A DNA stretch of 64,000 bases. It comes from Fratercula arctica (Eukaryota; Chordata; Aves; Charadriiformes; Alcidae). Location: the NCBI GenBank assembly GCA_947846985.1, contig CANTUZ010000002.1, positions 13,189,587 to 13,253,586 of the forward strand, written 5' to 3'. The notes beneath the pieces were generated by a model. The model saw only the letters and a program-made list of their open reading frames with translations, had not been told where the DNA came from and ran no database searches. Below, one piece after another: positions 52,718 through 64,000 of this stretch. A program made the position numbers and the translations under genes. Every line of letters begins with the position of its first letter. Positions within the stretch are counted from its first letter, which is position 1.

Positions 52718-53450
52718 TGTCCTGGTTTGAGGTAGAACAGAACCAGCTTTCTGTTCAGTAATTTTACTTTTCAGCTAAGCCTCTTCTAACTCTCTGAAAT
52801 GAACAGCATATTGTGCAGAAACTGTCATTCTCAGAGTGATAAGACCTATGTTTATAGTAATACCAAGGAATGTTATGCAGAGAAGCTCTTGCTTATACTT
52901 ATTCCCATAACAACCAAGGTCAGCTAACTTTGTCATTTGCCCCATTGGAGGGTCAGAAGAGGAAAAGCATAGAGGGGTCACACGTTTGGGGAGAAGCGGA
53001 CAAGACAGGTGACCCCAAACTGACCAAGAGGGTATTCCTTCCCATCTGCATCATGCTCAGTATAAAGCTGAGGGACTGAAGGGGTCAATCTCTTTCTTCA
53101 ATAGCCAGTGTCCAAGGAGGACTCTGTTCATCTGCCTTTGATCCCAGTCCTTGCATTCCTGAATCCAGATCCAGAATCCAGTTCCCGTCTGTCTCTGGGT
53201 GCAGTCAAGGACTTTCCCAGTGCCTGCTGGTGATGTGATCATCATCCTGAGATCTTGATATGGTTTTGTATATAGTGTATCTATTTTATTATTTTCTTTT
53301 TATTTTATTATTAATATTTTCATTAAGGTATTTTAGCTCCTTCTAAACTCATAAATCCTTTTATCTCGCTCCCTCCTCTCCTTGAGCAAGAGGTGGGGAG
53401 GAACATCTGTCATCTTGTCGTTGGCCAATCCCCCCCCCCAAACCACGACA
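52718..53450 (+). mobile_element. Solo LTR of an avian endogenous retrovirus
   Basis: This 733-bp segment starts TGTCCTGGTTTGAGG and ends 'aaaccacgaca', with the TG...CA termini of an LTR. It contains a TATA box ('gctcagtataaagctg', TATAAAG at 53,061-53,067) and a T/A-rich R-U5-like part around 53,270-53,330. A pyrimidine-rich region follows, with a run of ten C (53,430-53,439) just before the end. Flanking 5-mers GTGTG (52,713-52,717) and GTATG (53,451-53,455) differ at one base and are the probable target-site duplication; 5 bp is typical of ERVL-like elements. No internal retroviral sequence is present, so LTR-LTR recombination removed it. Confidence 0.85.
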
Positions 53451-56400
53451 GTATGCTTCAGTATTGTCATGCTTCAAGTCTCAAAAAATGAAAAAGAAAA
53501 TGGGAAAAAAGGAATATTTTTTGGTCACCAGTGGGAAGTTAAAAAGTTTACCGGTTGCAAAACTGGTGGGAGTCTTCAAGACCAGCAGAAATGTCTGATC
53601 CAGTTCAAGTGGAATTTTTAATATTGGAGTGTGTCAGACCATCTGTTTAAGCTTGGTATGTAACAACAGAAATCTAGGTACAGGAGAAATATCTACATTT
53701 TCAGAAGTGACCTATAATGTTATCCAACTTTTTTTACTTCTCACTTTTAGATATCTTAAGCAAGAATGACTAAACACACTCCTTTCTGGGTCAGAATTCT
53801 TCAGACTGTATCCATTTAAATGATAAACCCCTTTCATTTTGCTGAATTTTCTGTTTCAGTTTCATTGCCTACACTAAATTGTCCCCCACGTCCCAGTTTA
53901 TTCAAGATCCATTCACTCACAGGATAGCTCCAAGCCACTAAAACTGGTCAGCACATTGCTTGGAAAATAAATCCTTTGCTGCTTTCTCAAACACATTTGT
54001 CTCCTTAGCCCTGAAACAGTTCTTATCCAAATCAATACTGGTATCAGGATAATTAAAATCTGTCATGTTTAAAGTTTTGGCATTCTTGCAGGCCTTTCTT
54101 ATCTGTGAAACCATTTCTTGACAGATTTTCCTTACTGCCCTTGAAATCCATGGCTACATTTTAAAATGATCTCAACACCATAGTGTGCTGTTCTTTTTAA
54201 AACCTTCCTAGATCAACTGGAATATTTTGATAATTGATATATCCTTTTCTCCCTTGCCTACACTGACAATCCTCTTCTCTTCTGTTGCCCATATCTGTCC
54301 CATCATTTTATTTTTCTGATCATTTTCCCAGTTTTAACCACGATTGTATTAGTCCATTGTTAAAGTCTCATGGAAATATATTTCTGGCTCAGAAATGTCA
54401 ACATGCAATCTTGTTACATTTGTATAGACGACAGTTTAACTATTTTACTGAAATCCTCATTTGCACAGTACAACAGGAAAAACAGAATACTACATAGACA
54501 AGATAAGGAATATTTGGGTCCTGTTCAAAAAGTAGTTTGGTATTTACTAACTGTAAACATGTTAACAGTTTTATTGACTTGAGAATATTAATATGCCACA
54601 AGGTAGATGCCTGATTAAGTATCTTGCTGACTTGGCATCTCAGCTCTTATGCAAAGGGATTTAACTTTAACTAGTACAATGTCTACTGTCAACAACTGAC
54701 ATGTCAAGAGCTCCAGCTTTAAGAAGTAAAACAGTCCACATGTTGGGATCTAGACAGTTTTCCTATAAAATTGTCTTTTCTCACTTTGCTAATCTGAAAA
54801 CTGGTCCAGGTGATTTTCCATATTAGCAGGAAAAAAAGAAAAATCAATACAGGATTATAAAATTGTATTTCTTATCTTCTAGTGCTTGCGCTATCAGTGA
54901 AAAATCTAGTTATCACAAGCCGTCCAACCTTCACAAGGTTAGTGTGAATTTGCAGTACAGTAGTTGTATCTAGGCTATTTTTTTATTGTAGAACTGCTGC
55001 ATGTACCTTTTAATTTGGTTGTCAGGGGAGACAGGAAGCAATAATTAAGGCTAAAAGATGGGGTATGGAAGCTTTATTAAAGGATATATTGAAGATGGGA
55101 ATTTGATCTGAGAATTAGATTATGATTAGAGTTGTTAATGCAGCTGTGCCACTCTTGAGTGACAGAGCAGCAGATGAACTGAACAGGCAATTATAACTAC
55201 AGGAGTCTCCCTAATCTTTACAATCCCAACCTCACAGTCACATCCATTTAAATTAATTTTCATGAAGGCTGCAAATTTACAGCTTCACCAGATTGGAAAT
55301 TTGTTTGTTTATTATCTACAGGAAATATTTTTAGGGAAGTAAATAGCACTGAAAGCCATCTTGTCTTTCTGCTTGTCTTTTTAACTTGCAGAATTAATAA
55401 TGTGAGATTAATCTGAAGGCTGCTGCCTTTATGAAAACTGATTGATTCTCAGCAGCCCAGCGTTATTATGATTATCTGTGGGAAGGTCAAAGGGAAGGCA
55501 TGTAAAAGTCATAGCTGATTCATGAGTTCCCTATATTAAGCAGAATATAAAAAAGGAGGCTTGTGTTGATCAGCGTTATAAGTGAAGAATCAGTCTGCCT
55601 TGCATTACTGAAACTGAAATTCTAGGAAAAGGATTTTAAACAACTTTGGACATAGTTATTTAAAGATGTCTGTTGAGGAGAGATAGCAATGGTTCATTAC
55701 TATGCATGCTGAAAACCTATTTTAAGGAGTTCTTTGCTGCACAAAGATTAATTTACCACCACGTTTTTCCTCCTTCAGTACTAATATAAATAATGGTTGT
55801 GGCTTAAATTGGCATTATATTTTGATAGCCTAGTTTTGAATATACAAAAGAGTATACTGCTGAACTGCTCAGAAACTTGGAAATGGAAACCATGAAACAG
55901 TACTCTTCTGTTCCAGAGTTTTACTTTGGAATGTCAGTAATGAATGGAATAAAGTGTGAACATTTAGAAACAAGGCATTGTTTTTGCAAAATGTTGAGCC
56001 GATAGCTGTGGAAAGGAAAAATAAAACCTTGACTTGTGAAAATCAGTGGCAGAAAAAATATTTCTCTACTGCTTGTCATTCAAGAAACCTGGAAAATAAT
56101 TCCAGAAAGTGATCATCTGCAGTTGCCAGATCAACAAGATATTTAAACACCTGGCTTTAAGCATGTAAGAACATCCATCCAAGAACAGTCAATAGATAAG
56201 CCTAATCTTCCCAAATCCTGAAGTGTGTGCAGCCCCGTCTTAACTCCCTGAAAGCATAAAACTCAGTCGCATATCTTCATTGTTGACTTGGTTTATCTGG
56301 GAGGGAGAAGCAGGTCAGCACACTGGCAGGAAGCTGTAGTACATCCTTACTATGTCTGTGATCTAGTCATCTAGGTGACCAGGTCATGTAAACCACCAAA

Positions 56401-59400
56401 ATTTAGCTATAACCAAGGTGAATTCATAAACTTAAAAGCTCAGAGACTGTCCACTCAATGTACTTCTCACAGAACATACTTATAAGCTGAAAGTTAAATA
56501 TATTCACCATTGGCTGGAGTGGGAATCTCAGTCTTGGTCTAATGTGGTTTTAGTTGTATTACAAGAAAGTAATGTACTAGGAAGTACGTCTTGGACTTGG
56601 TATTTTGCCATTGAACTGAAGTGCATTTATTTTCCTATGAACTTGGAAACTTCAGTCAGGTGTCATTTTATATTCAGATAGATTCTTTACATTCTTTTAA
56701 AGGAAATTACTGAAACTTGCTGTAGGAACAATGTTGATAATACAGCCTAATATTTTTGTTCAACGTCAATATTGTAAGTTACTCATATTCTCAGTGGATC
56801 TGGTATGGGAGAGTAGGTGCCAATGAAACAAAACACTTAATAAAAACAGCTGACATGCAACTGGTCCCTGCAAAGAAGCCATGGTGAAATATATATTAAA
56901 AAATATGAAAAATTGTGCTGGAATTAGACAAGCAAAATACATTATCAGTTGGAAGTATTGGAATTCCTTTTGTTATGACATATATTCATTTTTCGAGAAG
57001 ATTAATATATTTGAGGCTTGTACTTTTTCAAGATTTGGATTTATTTAAGAAATGTTGAATAACTGCTGTCATATTTGGAATATTTACGCCGCAAGATAGC
57101 CTGCCTTCCTTGATCCTAGCTTTTCTGGGTCAAGGCTTCAAGGACAACACCTAGCCCATTTTCTCAGATGCTCTGCTTTAGTAGGAGGCTCCAAAGTTCA
57201 ACTTCTTTTGACTCAGAATCCATGTGGGATAGCAGAAATATACCAAAATGGACCAAAAAATGGTTTTTGAGAGGTTTTGGGTTTTTTTAAATCTAAAAAC
57301 TTTACCAACACCTAAATATACAAACTGATTTCCTCTTGCAGAGACAAAAAGGTATTCATTGATCTAAAATATGATGGCAAAAATCAAACGGAGAATTAAT
57401 ATGACCTGAGTTGAGAGAGACCAGGTTTGTCCAGTTTGTTTGAGGAAAAGCCATTCAAAAGCAATTTCAGCAATTTATTTTAAGAAATTGCTGTTGTTGA
57501 CTCATAATTTGAAAACATTGATCACATGTTTAGTCAGGTTGCATAGGCAAGTGAAAATTGGTATGCACAAATGTCTGGAAAAAAAATCTGATAAAACTCT
57601 GCTGCCTTTATTTTATTTTCTCATCACTCTTCCTGTCTTTGATTAACATTGTGCAATTATGATTCGTCAGTGTTTCCTCATATCCGAATATTAGTTGATT
57701 AATCTTGATGATAATGGATCGAGAACTGGGTTTAAAAACAAAGTATATGAAGTATTTTATTCAAGAAGTTATGACTGATCTTTTTAAACATCCTTGACTT
57801 ATTTGGTAATTATGCTATTTATAGAAGGTGAGTACTTATCAGCTGTTGCTATTAAAGTGTGGAGTAGGTGAGCAAGATTTTTTCCACCAGAAAGTATTGA
57901 ATATTTTAAGTCTGAAGGTGATAGGTTTTGTCTTGAAACATATCTTCCTTGTTTAATGATAAAAAGCAATACTATTCAGTTGGCCAAAGTTTCTGCTGCA
58001 TCAAAGCTGTGTGCCAAACAAGAGGGAGAAATGCACCACCACTTCCCTGATTCAGCAGGCTTCTCTGGGAGGAATTGTCATTACAGCTACTTCATGTATT
58101 TTTGGGCGTCTCAGTGGATCTGTCACCACTGAAGGGTAAAGGATTTCTTCTGCCACTGTTCCTGGGCTTCTATGAGCAGGAAGCATATGAAAGTGAGTTC
58201 TTTGAGCATTTTGGCTCCTTTGTAAGAAGGAAGAAAAGGACCTTAAAGTGGCTGAGAAACCTGATCCACACAAAATATGTTATTTATGTGTTAACCCATA
58301 TTTGTAGGTTGGGATTGTTCAATCACTTCTCCTTGTCTTTTTAAAAATTACAGTTTCTCAGATAGGAAATTTGCAAGGCCTGATTCAAATCTCATGAGTA
58401 AAAGTGGGAAATCCATACTGGTAGACTAGTAGGTCAATTCATGATACGTTAAAATGTGTATCTGGCAACAACTTCATCAACTGTCACTATGCATTGCATT
58501 TTTAAGGTTTGACATTTTTTTAATGCATAACAACTAATACTGAAATAAATACTTTGTTATCTTATTTATTGGTTAAAAACACAGGCTTCTGAGTAGTTTT
58601 ATTCTGTGCCATTGCCACCTGGTCTCTTTATTTACTATGGTAAAAATCAATTGCCCATCTGCTTGAAAGATATTGAAGATTTATGAACATCAACCATAAG
58701 ATGCAATCGAAAGGTCAAAACACTGTTGAATGTACAAATCCATGCCGATTTCATTGTAATAATAGTTTGACCTAATACTGACATCATCAATAAAAAAGTG
58801 TAGGTAAATATCCATCTTTTGAGCTTGTAGTCAGTAAAGTACATAGATACAATCTGGTTCCAAAAACCCAAAGCTCTTTGGTTTAGATCTGTGGACAGAG
58901 CTACACCTATCATCAGAGGGACAACTCCTCTCACTATAGGAAGGCAAAGTTATCCTTGGTGTTACCTAAAAGTTGTTTCTGAGGATACATGTAGGTTACT
59001 GCTCAGTTTAGGCACCTCTATGTGTTCATGTGCCTTGCCACTCAGTCCCTGGAAAGTACATGTTTCTTCAGTGTAACCAAATGATTTAAATCCATTTTTA
59101 AAGGTACTGCACATTAAGGTGCTTTTGAAAATGCCACTAGCTATATATCTTTTTTGTCTGCCCTCAAAGCTTTCTCAAAGCAGGGAGTAGATTTATCGAT
59201 TAATACAGCAGAAATAGCCAGGGTAAAATCCGACTGATCACATCACCAGGCATTCTTTAATTTCTTTTAGTCCCTTGATCCTTCAGAAAGCTTCTTCTCT
59301 CTGCATACTTCCAGTCACCCAGTGATAAGCTCCACATCTTCAAAGCTCACAGTTTAGTCTCTGCATCTAATTTGAGAGAGAAAAACTGCACCCAAAACTA

Positions 59401-59551
59401 GTAGTATTTTAAGTGGGCAGAAACCACAGGACAGACTTCTAAAATGAACTTTCATTAAGTTCATAAAATACAGTCCAATGATAAGCTTCTTTCTGATGGC
59501 ATGATTAATTTATAGGTTATGGTATGTCATTATGATTATTAGGATTATGAT
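53451..59551. other. AT-rich non-coding DNA
   Basis: No gene is recognised. The stretch at about 55,010-55,620 is rich in TAAT- and GATT-type motifs and looks like a candidate non-coding regulatory element. Open frames reach only 95 codons. An 89-codon frame at 58,075-58,344 (+) has an acidic-aromatic then basic stretch but no recognisable family. Confidence 0.5.
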
Positions 59552-59552
59552 G

Positions 59553-60490
59553 ATCACCTGCAAAAGGTGTGTCCAGGTGGAGGACCTCCTGCAGGAGGTC
59601 ATGAGAAGGCTATGTAACTTCAGGGAGGCTGAGAAGGAGTTAGATAGCTGGTTCCAAGTGCAGTCTGTAGTGGATGCACAACTCAGCTAAACAGCCAAAA
59701 ACTCCCCTAGTAGCACACACAGAAGGGAGGGGGGGCCAGTAATGCAGAAGAATGGAAGCTTGCAACAGCAAGGACCAGCAGGAGGAAGAGACTTCTCCCA
59801 AAACCTGAAGCGCCGTTGCAGAACCTTGACAGCTCTGCAGACTTGAAGAGGAAAGACCAGTCACAGCAGGAGAGATGCTGAAGCTGAGTAAGGCAGCCTG
59901 ATCTGCTCCACCTATAACAAGCAGCACCACTAAGAAAAGGCAATGGGGTGGTAGTAATAGGCAACTCTCTTCTGAGAGGTACAGAGGCACCCATGTGCCG
60001 ACGTGATGCACTCTCTAGAGAGGTTACTGGGACCTGGTTACCGGGAAGGGTTACGGTTACCGGTGCTGGTTACCGGGAGCTGCTGTCAGGGATGTCACTG
60101 AGAGACTTACCAGGCCTTGTACAGTCCACTGACTACTATCAGCTGCTGTTGTTTCACATGGGCACCACTGATACAGCTAGGAGCAGTCTGAGGACTATCC
60201 AGAAGGATTACAGAACCCTGGGAGCAGCTGTCAGGGACTCTGGAGTGCAGGCAGTTTTTTCATCAATCCTCCTAGTCAAAGGGAAGGGGTTTGAAAGGGC
60301 CAGTAGATTCTTTTGAGTCAACAGATGGTTACAGGACTGGTGCCAGAGCCAGGAGCTTGGCTACTTAGACCATGGTACTCACTCTGAGAAGCCTGGTCTA
60401 CAGGGGGCTGATGGGGTCCATCTGTAAGAAAAGAGGAAGAGCATTTTCAGTCATAGGCTTGCCAAGCTGGTGAAGAGGGCTTTAAACTAA
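59553..60490 (+). pseudogene. CR1 ORF1 remnant with esterase domain
   Basis: ORF1 of CR1 encodes a nucleic-acid-binding protein with an N-terminal Cys motif and, in many CR1 groups, a C-terminal SGNH/GDSL-type esterase. Here the N-terminus shows CKRCVQVEDLLQEV followed by a Glu/Arg-rich coiled-coil-like part ending in a stop. After several broken codons an open stretch of 122 codons (59,948-60,316) carries the esterase region. The nucleophile block GDSL reads GNSL (59,960-59,971), keeping the serine but not the aspartate. The block FHMGTTDTA resembles the usual GTND motif with N replaced by T. The DGVHL block with the catalytic His (60,410-60,424) lies beyond a stop. The original stop appears to be at 60,488-60,490. 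Confidence 0.88.
60022..60076 (+). repeat. GGTTACCGG mini-repeat inside CR1 ORF1
   Basis: Four copies of the 9-mer ggttaccgg (the first reads ggttactgg) start at 60,022, 60,036, 60,055 and 60,068. They lie within the esterase coding stretch and keep it open. The motif is itself nearly palindromic (GGTTACC contains GGT/ACC arms). Confidence 0.8.
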
Positions 60491-60663
60491 AGCTGCCGGG
60501 GGAGGGCACCTCAATCCATCCCACTCCTACCAGTTTGATGCCAGTGCCGGCAATAGACATCCAGAACCTGATGAAGGATCACAGGTCAGCAGGAGAGTGC
60601 CTGGAGTGCAGCACAAAGGAATTCCAGCCACCCTAGCCAGTAAGTCAGCTTCATCAGGGGCCC

Positions 60664-63242
60664 AACTTAAATGCTTCTGTGTGAACACACATAGCATGGG
60701 GAATACACAAAAGTAGTTAGAGATGTGTGCGTGCCTGTGGGGCTATGATTTTATTGGCATCATAAAGACATGGTGGGATGACTCCTGTGACTGGGGTGTT
60801 GGAATGGAAGGAGAGAGGGTATGCAGGAGAGACAGGCAGGGGAGCTGAGGAGCGGGTATTGCCCTCTATGTCAATGAACAACTGGATTGCACGGAGCTCC
60901 ACTTGGGGATGGATGAGGAGCAGACCGAGAGCTTGTGGGTCAGGTCCTCATGGGGGACTTCAACCACTCTGATACCTGTTGGAAGGACAACACAGCAGGG
61001 CATAAGCAATGCAGGACATTCCTGGAAAGCGTTGATGATAACTTCCTTCTCCAAGTGATAGAGGAGCCAATGAGGAGAGGTGCCATGCTGGACCTTGTTC
61101 TCACCAACAAGGAGGGGCTGGTGGGGAATGTGAAGCTCAAGGGCAGCCTTGGCTACAGTGACCATGCAATGGTGGAGTTCAAGATCTTTGGGGCAGCAAG
61201 GAGGGTGCACAGCAAGATCAATACCCTGGATTTCAAGAGAGCAGAGTTTGGCTTCTTCAGGGATCTGCTTGTCAGAGTACCATGGAATAAAGCCCTGGAG
61301 GGAAGAAGGGCGTAAGGAAGCTGGTTAATATTCAAAGATCACCTCCTCCAAGCTCTGTAGTGATGGATCCAAACAAAGAGGAGGTTTGGAAGAACCCACC
61401 AAGAGGCCTGCATGGGTGAACAAGGAGCTCCTGGAGAAACTCAAACATAAAAAGGAAGCCTACAGAGGGTAGAAGCAAGAACAGGTAGCCTGGGAGGAAT
61501 ACAGAGACATTTTCTGCACAGCCAGGGGTCAGGTTAGGAAAGCTAAAGCCCTGATGGAATTAAATCTGGCCAGGAAAGTCAAGGGCAACGTGAAAAGTTT
61601 CTATAGGTATGTCAATGGTAAAAGGAAGACTAGGAAAAATGTGGGCCCTCTCTGGAAGGAAACGGAAGACCTGATGACCCAGGACACTGGTGAGAAGGCT
61701 GAGGTACTCAATGACTTTTTTGCCTTAGTCTTCATTGGCAAGTGCTCCCGCCACACCACCCAAGTTGCAAAAGGCAAAGGCAGGGACTGGGAGAATGAAA
61801 AACTGCCCACTATAGGAGAAGACCAGGTTTGAGACCATCTAGGGAAACTGCTGAAGGTGCAGGTGCACAAGTCCATGGGATGTGATGAGATAAATCCATG
61901 GGTCCTGAGAGAACTGGTGGATGAAGCCGATAAGCCACTATCCATCACATTTGAGAAGTCGTGGTATTCCGGTGAAGTTCCCACTGATTGCAAAAAGAGA
62001 AACATAATGCCCATTTATAAAAGGTAAAAAGGAAGACCTGGGGAAATACAGGACAGTCAGTCCCACCTCTGTCCCTGGCAAGATCGTGGGGCAGATCCTC
62101 CTGGAAACTCTAAGGCACATTGAAAATAAGGAGGTGACTGGTGACAACCAACATGGCTTCACTAAGGGCAAATCGTGCCTGGCAAATGCGATGGCCTTCC
62201 ATGACAGCATTACAGTGTTGGTGGAGAAGGGAAGAGCAACTGATGTCAGCTGCCTGGACTTGTACAAAGCATTTGACACTGTCCTGCATGACAACCTTGT
62301 CTGTAAATTGGAGAGACATAGATTTGATGGATTTGATGGATGGACCACTCGGTAGATAAGGAATTGGGTGGATGGCCGCACTCAAAGAGTTGCGGTCAAT
62401 GGCTTGGTGTCCAAGTGGCGTTCCTCAGGAACTGATACTGGGACCAGTGCTGTTCAACATCTTTGTTGGTGACATGGAAGGTGGGATTGAGTTGACCCTC
62501 AGCAAGTTTGCTGATGACACCAAGCTGTGTGGTATGGTCAACACACTGGAGGGAAGGGATGCCATCCAGAGGGACCTGAACAGGATTGAGAGGTGAACCC
62601 GTGCAAACCTCATGAAGTTCAACCAGGCCAAGTGCAGGGTCCTCTACATAGGTCGGGGCAATCCCAAGCACAAATGCAGGCTGGGCAGAGAATGGATTGA
62701 GAGCAGCCCTGAGGAGAAGGACTTCAGGTGTTGATGTTGGGGATGATGAGAAGCTCAACATGAGCTGGCAATGCATGCTTGCAGCGCAGAAAGCCAACTG
62801 CATCATAGGCTGCATCAAAAGAAGCATGTCCAGCAGGTCGAGGGAGGTGATTCTGCACCTCTAGTCCGTTATCCTGTGTCCAGCTCTGCAGCCCCCAGCA
62901 TAAGAAGGAGGTGGACCTGTTGGAGTGAGTCCACCGGAGCGCCACATGATCCAGCCTGGAGAAGAGAAAGTTCAGAGGAGACCTTATAGCAGCCATCCAG
63001 TGCTTAAAGGGGGCATACAAGAAAGATGGAGAGGGACTTTTTACAAGGGCACGTAGTGATGGGGCGAGGGGTAATGGCTTTAAACTGAAAACGAGGGTAG
63101 ATTTAGATTAGATATTAGGAAGAAATTCTTTATTGTGAGAGTGGTGAGACCCTGGAACAGGTTGCCAAGGGAAGTTGTGGATGCCCCATCCCTGGAAGTG
63201 TTCAAGATCAAGTTGGATGGGGCATTGGGTAACCTGGTATAG
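60664..63242 (+). pseudogene. CR1 ORF2 remnant (endonuclease and RT)
   Basis: The order of the intact polyprotein is recognisable. First comes the endonuclease N-terminus (LKC...NTHSMGN, and KTWWDDS at about 60,760, corresponding to the ETWWDS block), then MGDFNHSDTCWKDN, LTNKEGLVGN, the linker, [15 protein letters not shown], the LFNIFVGDM block, FADDTK (62,507-62,518) and the C-terminal region. Between LWVRS and LMGDFNH (about 60,942) some 40 codons of the endonuclease are missing, which removes its central part. The RT catalytic FADD is preserved, but stops and frameshifts occur throughout. The longest unbroken piece is 126 codons (60,935-61,315). The stop consistent with the original end is TAG at 63,240-63,242. 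It is not expected to be functional. Confidence 0.92.
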
Positions 63243-63330
63243 TGGAAGGTGTCCTACCCATGGCAGGGGGGTTGGAGCTAGATGATCTTTGAGGTCCTTT
63301 CCAACCAAAACCATTCTATGATTCTATGAT

Positions 63331-64000
63331 CCTCAGCGGAAAAAAATATCCTTTCCTGTTTTTACAACCTCAACAACAATGGGAGAACCTGATCAGAACC
63401 AGGGGCACGCAGATAATACTGAAACAAGGATACAAGCAGAAATGAATAGTAACTTTGGAAATCTGGCACATATAAGGGTAAGAAAAAGTAGTGTACTATA
63501 GCTTAAAGAGTCTGTGAGCCTATGATGTTTACCATGTTCAGTATTTGAAAGCAACCAGAAACTGGGTGGTGCATGAGATTTATAGCTGCATGTATGTTTC
63601 TATATGTACAGTAAAACAGCTCATGGGAACCCAGTTGTGTTACGTATTTTTCTGTGAATAAGACAATATTCTTATTTAGTTTTCTATGGTAATAGAAATG
63701 TGCTGCCTCGCAGGAGAAAAAGTAATACATCTTAAAGTTATTTTTGTATAAATATAGAGTAATTCTTCACCACAAGTTAGAGCTGAAATAACATCCTCAT
63801 GCTCAGCATCACCCGGGTATTATACACATTTGTAGTAAATACTTTGTAAACTTTTTTTTTTTATAAATGAAGAGGTTTAGTGTGTTTGAGAGTTGTAAAT
63901 CAGAGCATACATATTTAGAAAAACACAGAATAATAACAATAGAGAGTATAATAATTGTTAACAATTAAGTGAATAATCTATTCAGTAGAAAGGAGTGAAT
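63331..64000. other. AT-rich non-coding DNA
   Basis: Unique-looking AT-rich sequence after the CR1 3' end, with a T run near 63,852. No gene or repeat is recognised. Confidence 0.6.

Larger units (their letters stand above)
59552..63330 (+). mobile_element. Nearly full-length CR1 LINE, inactivated
   Basis: A 3.8-kb CR1 copy, the most complete in the window; intact avian CR1 is about 4.5 kb. It begins within ORF1 at 'tgatcacctgcaaaagg' and runs through ORF1, the ORF1-ORF2 spacer, ORF2 and a short 3' UTR. It ends in 'attctatgattctatga' (63,312-63,329). The 5' UTR is absent and both ORFs carry many stops and frameshifts. The terminal wording matches the 18-kb copy, so they belong to the same subfamily. 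No target-site duplication is evident. Confidence 0.96.

Noticed and set aside
58052..58344. Overlapping 89- and 73-codon frames suggesting an exon
   Set aside because: Neither product resembles a known family, and no convincing splice sites were found around them.
59640..60011. 123- and 95-codon minus frames with hydrophobic stretches
   Set aside because: They are antisense to the CR1 ORF1 remnant.
1..64000. Bacterial-type features (operons, ribosome binding sites, CRISPR, riboswitches)
   Set aside because: CR1 and LTR elements identify the DNA as vertebrate, and no such feature is visible.

Overview
The window looks like a gene-poor, AT-rich stretch of a bird nuclear genome, either a gene desert or the inside of a very large intron. 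The main evidence is the repeats. There are five fragments of the CR1 LINE retrotransposon, three of them ending in its hallmark 3' octamer repeat (ATTCTATG type), and there are solo LTRs of a kind I associate with avian endogenous retroviruses. CR1 is also common in turtles and crocodilians, so bird is an inference. There are no operons, tRNAs, rRNAs or CRISPR arrays. I could not identify any host protein-coding exon; nearly all short open frames outside the repeats look like chance.

Layout: 1.85-2.04 kb, a short 3' tail of CR1 (+). 14.23-14.83 kb, a solo LTR (+). 15.69-15.80 kb, a 55-bp tandem duplication. 16.63-16.85 kb, a long pure AAGGG-type pentanucleotide array. 18.26-19.57 kb, a decayed CR1 (+). 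27.15-27.71 kb, a well-preserved 5'-truncated CR1 (-). 29.45-29.65 kb, an LTR-like segment (-). 48.7-50.6 kb, a GC-rich island split by an internal CR1 fragment (-). 52.72-53.45 kb, a second solo LTR (+). 59.55-63.33 kb, a nearly complete but dead CR1 (+) with both ORFs recognisable. The rest is AT-rich DNA without recognisable genes, holding microsatellites, small hairpins and a few stretches whose composition resembles conserved non-coding elements.

No set of genes here works together as a pathway. The most unusual object is the composite at 48.7-50.6 kb. A CpG-rich sequence carries a TATA box and splice-donor-like site on the minus strand, and it sits against a CR1 piece that lacks both natural ends, which ordinary CR1 insertion does not explain. 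The other notable objects are the pentanucleotide array, and two solo LTRs that share a core-promoter module. Conservation, copy number and transcription cannot be judged from this sequence alone.
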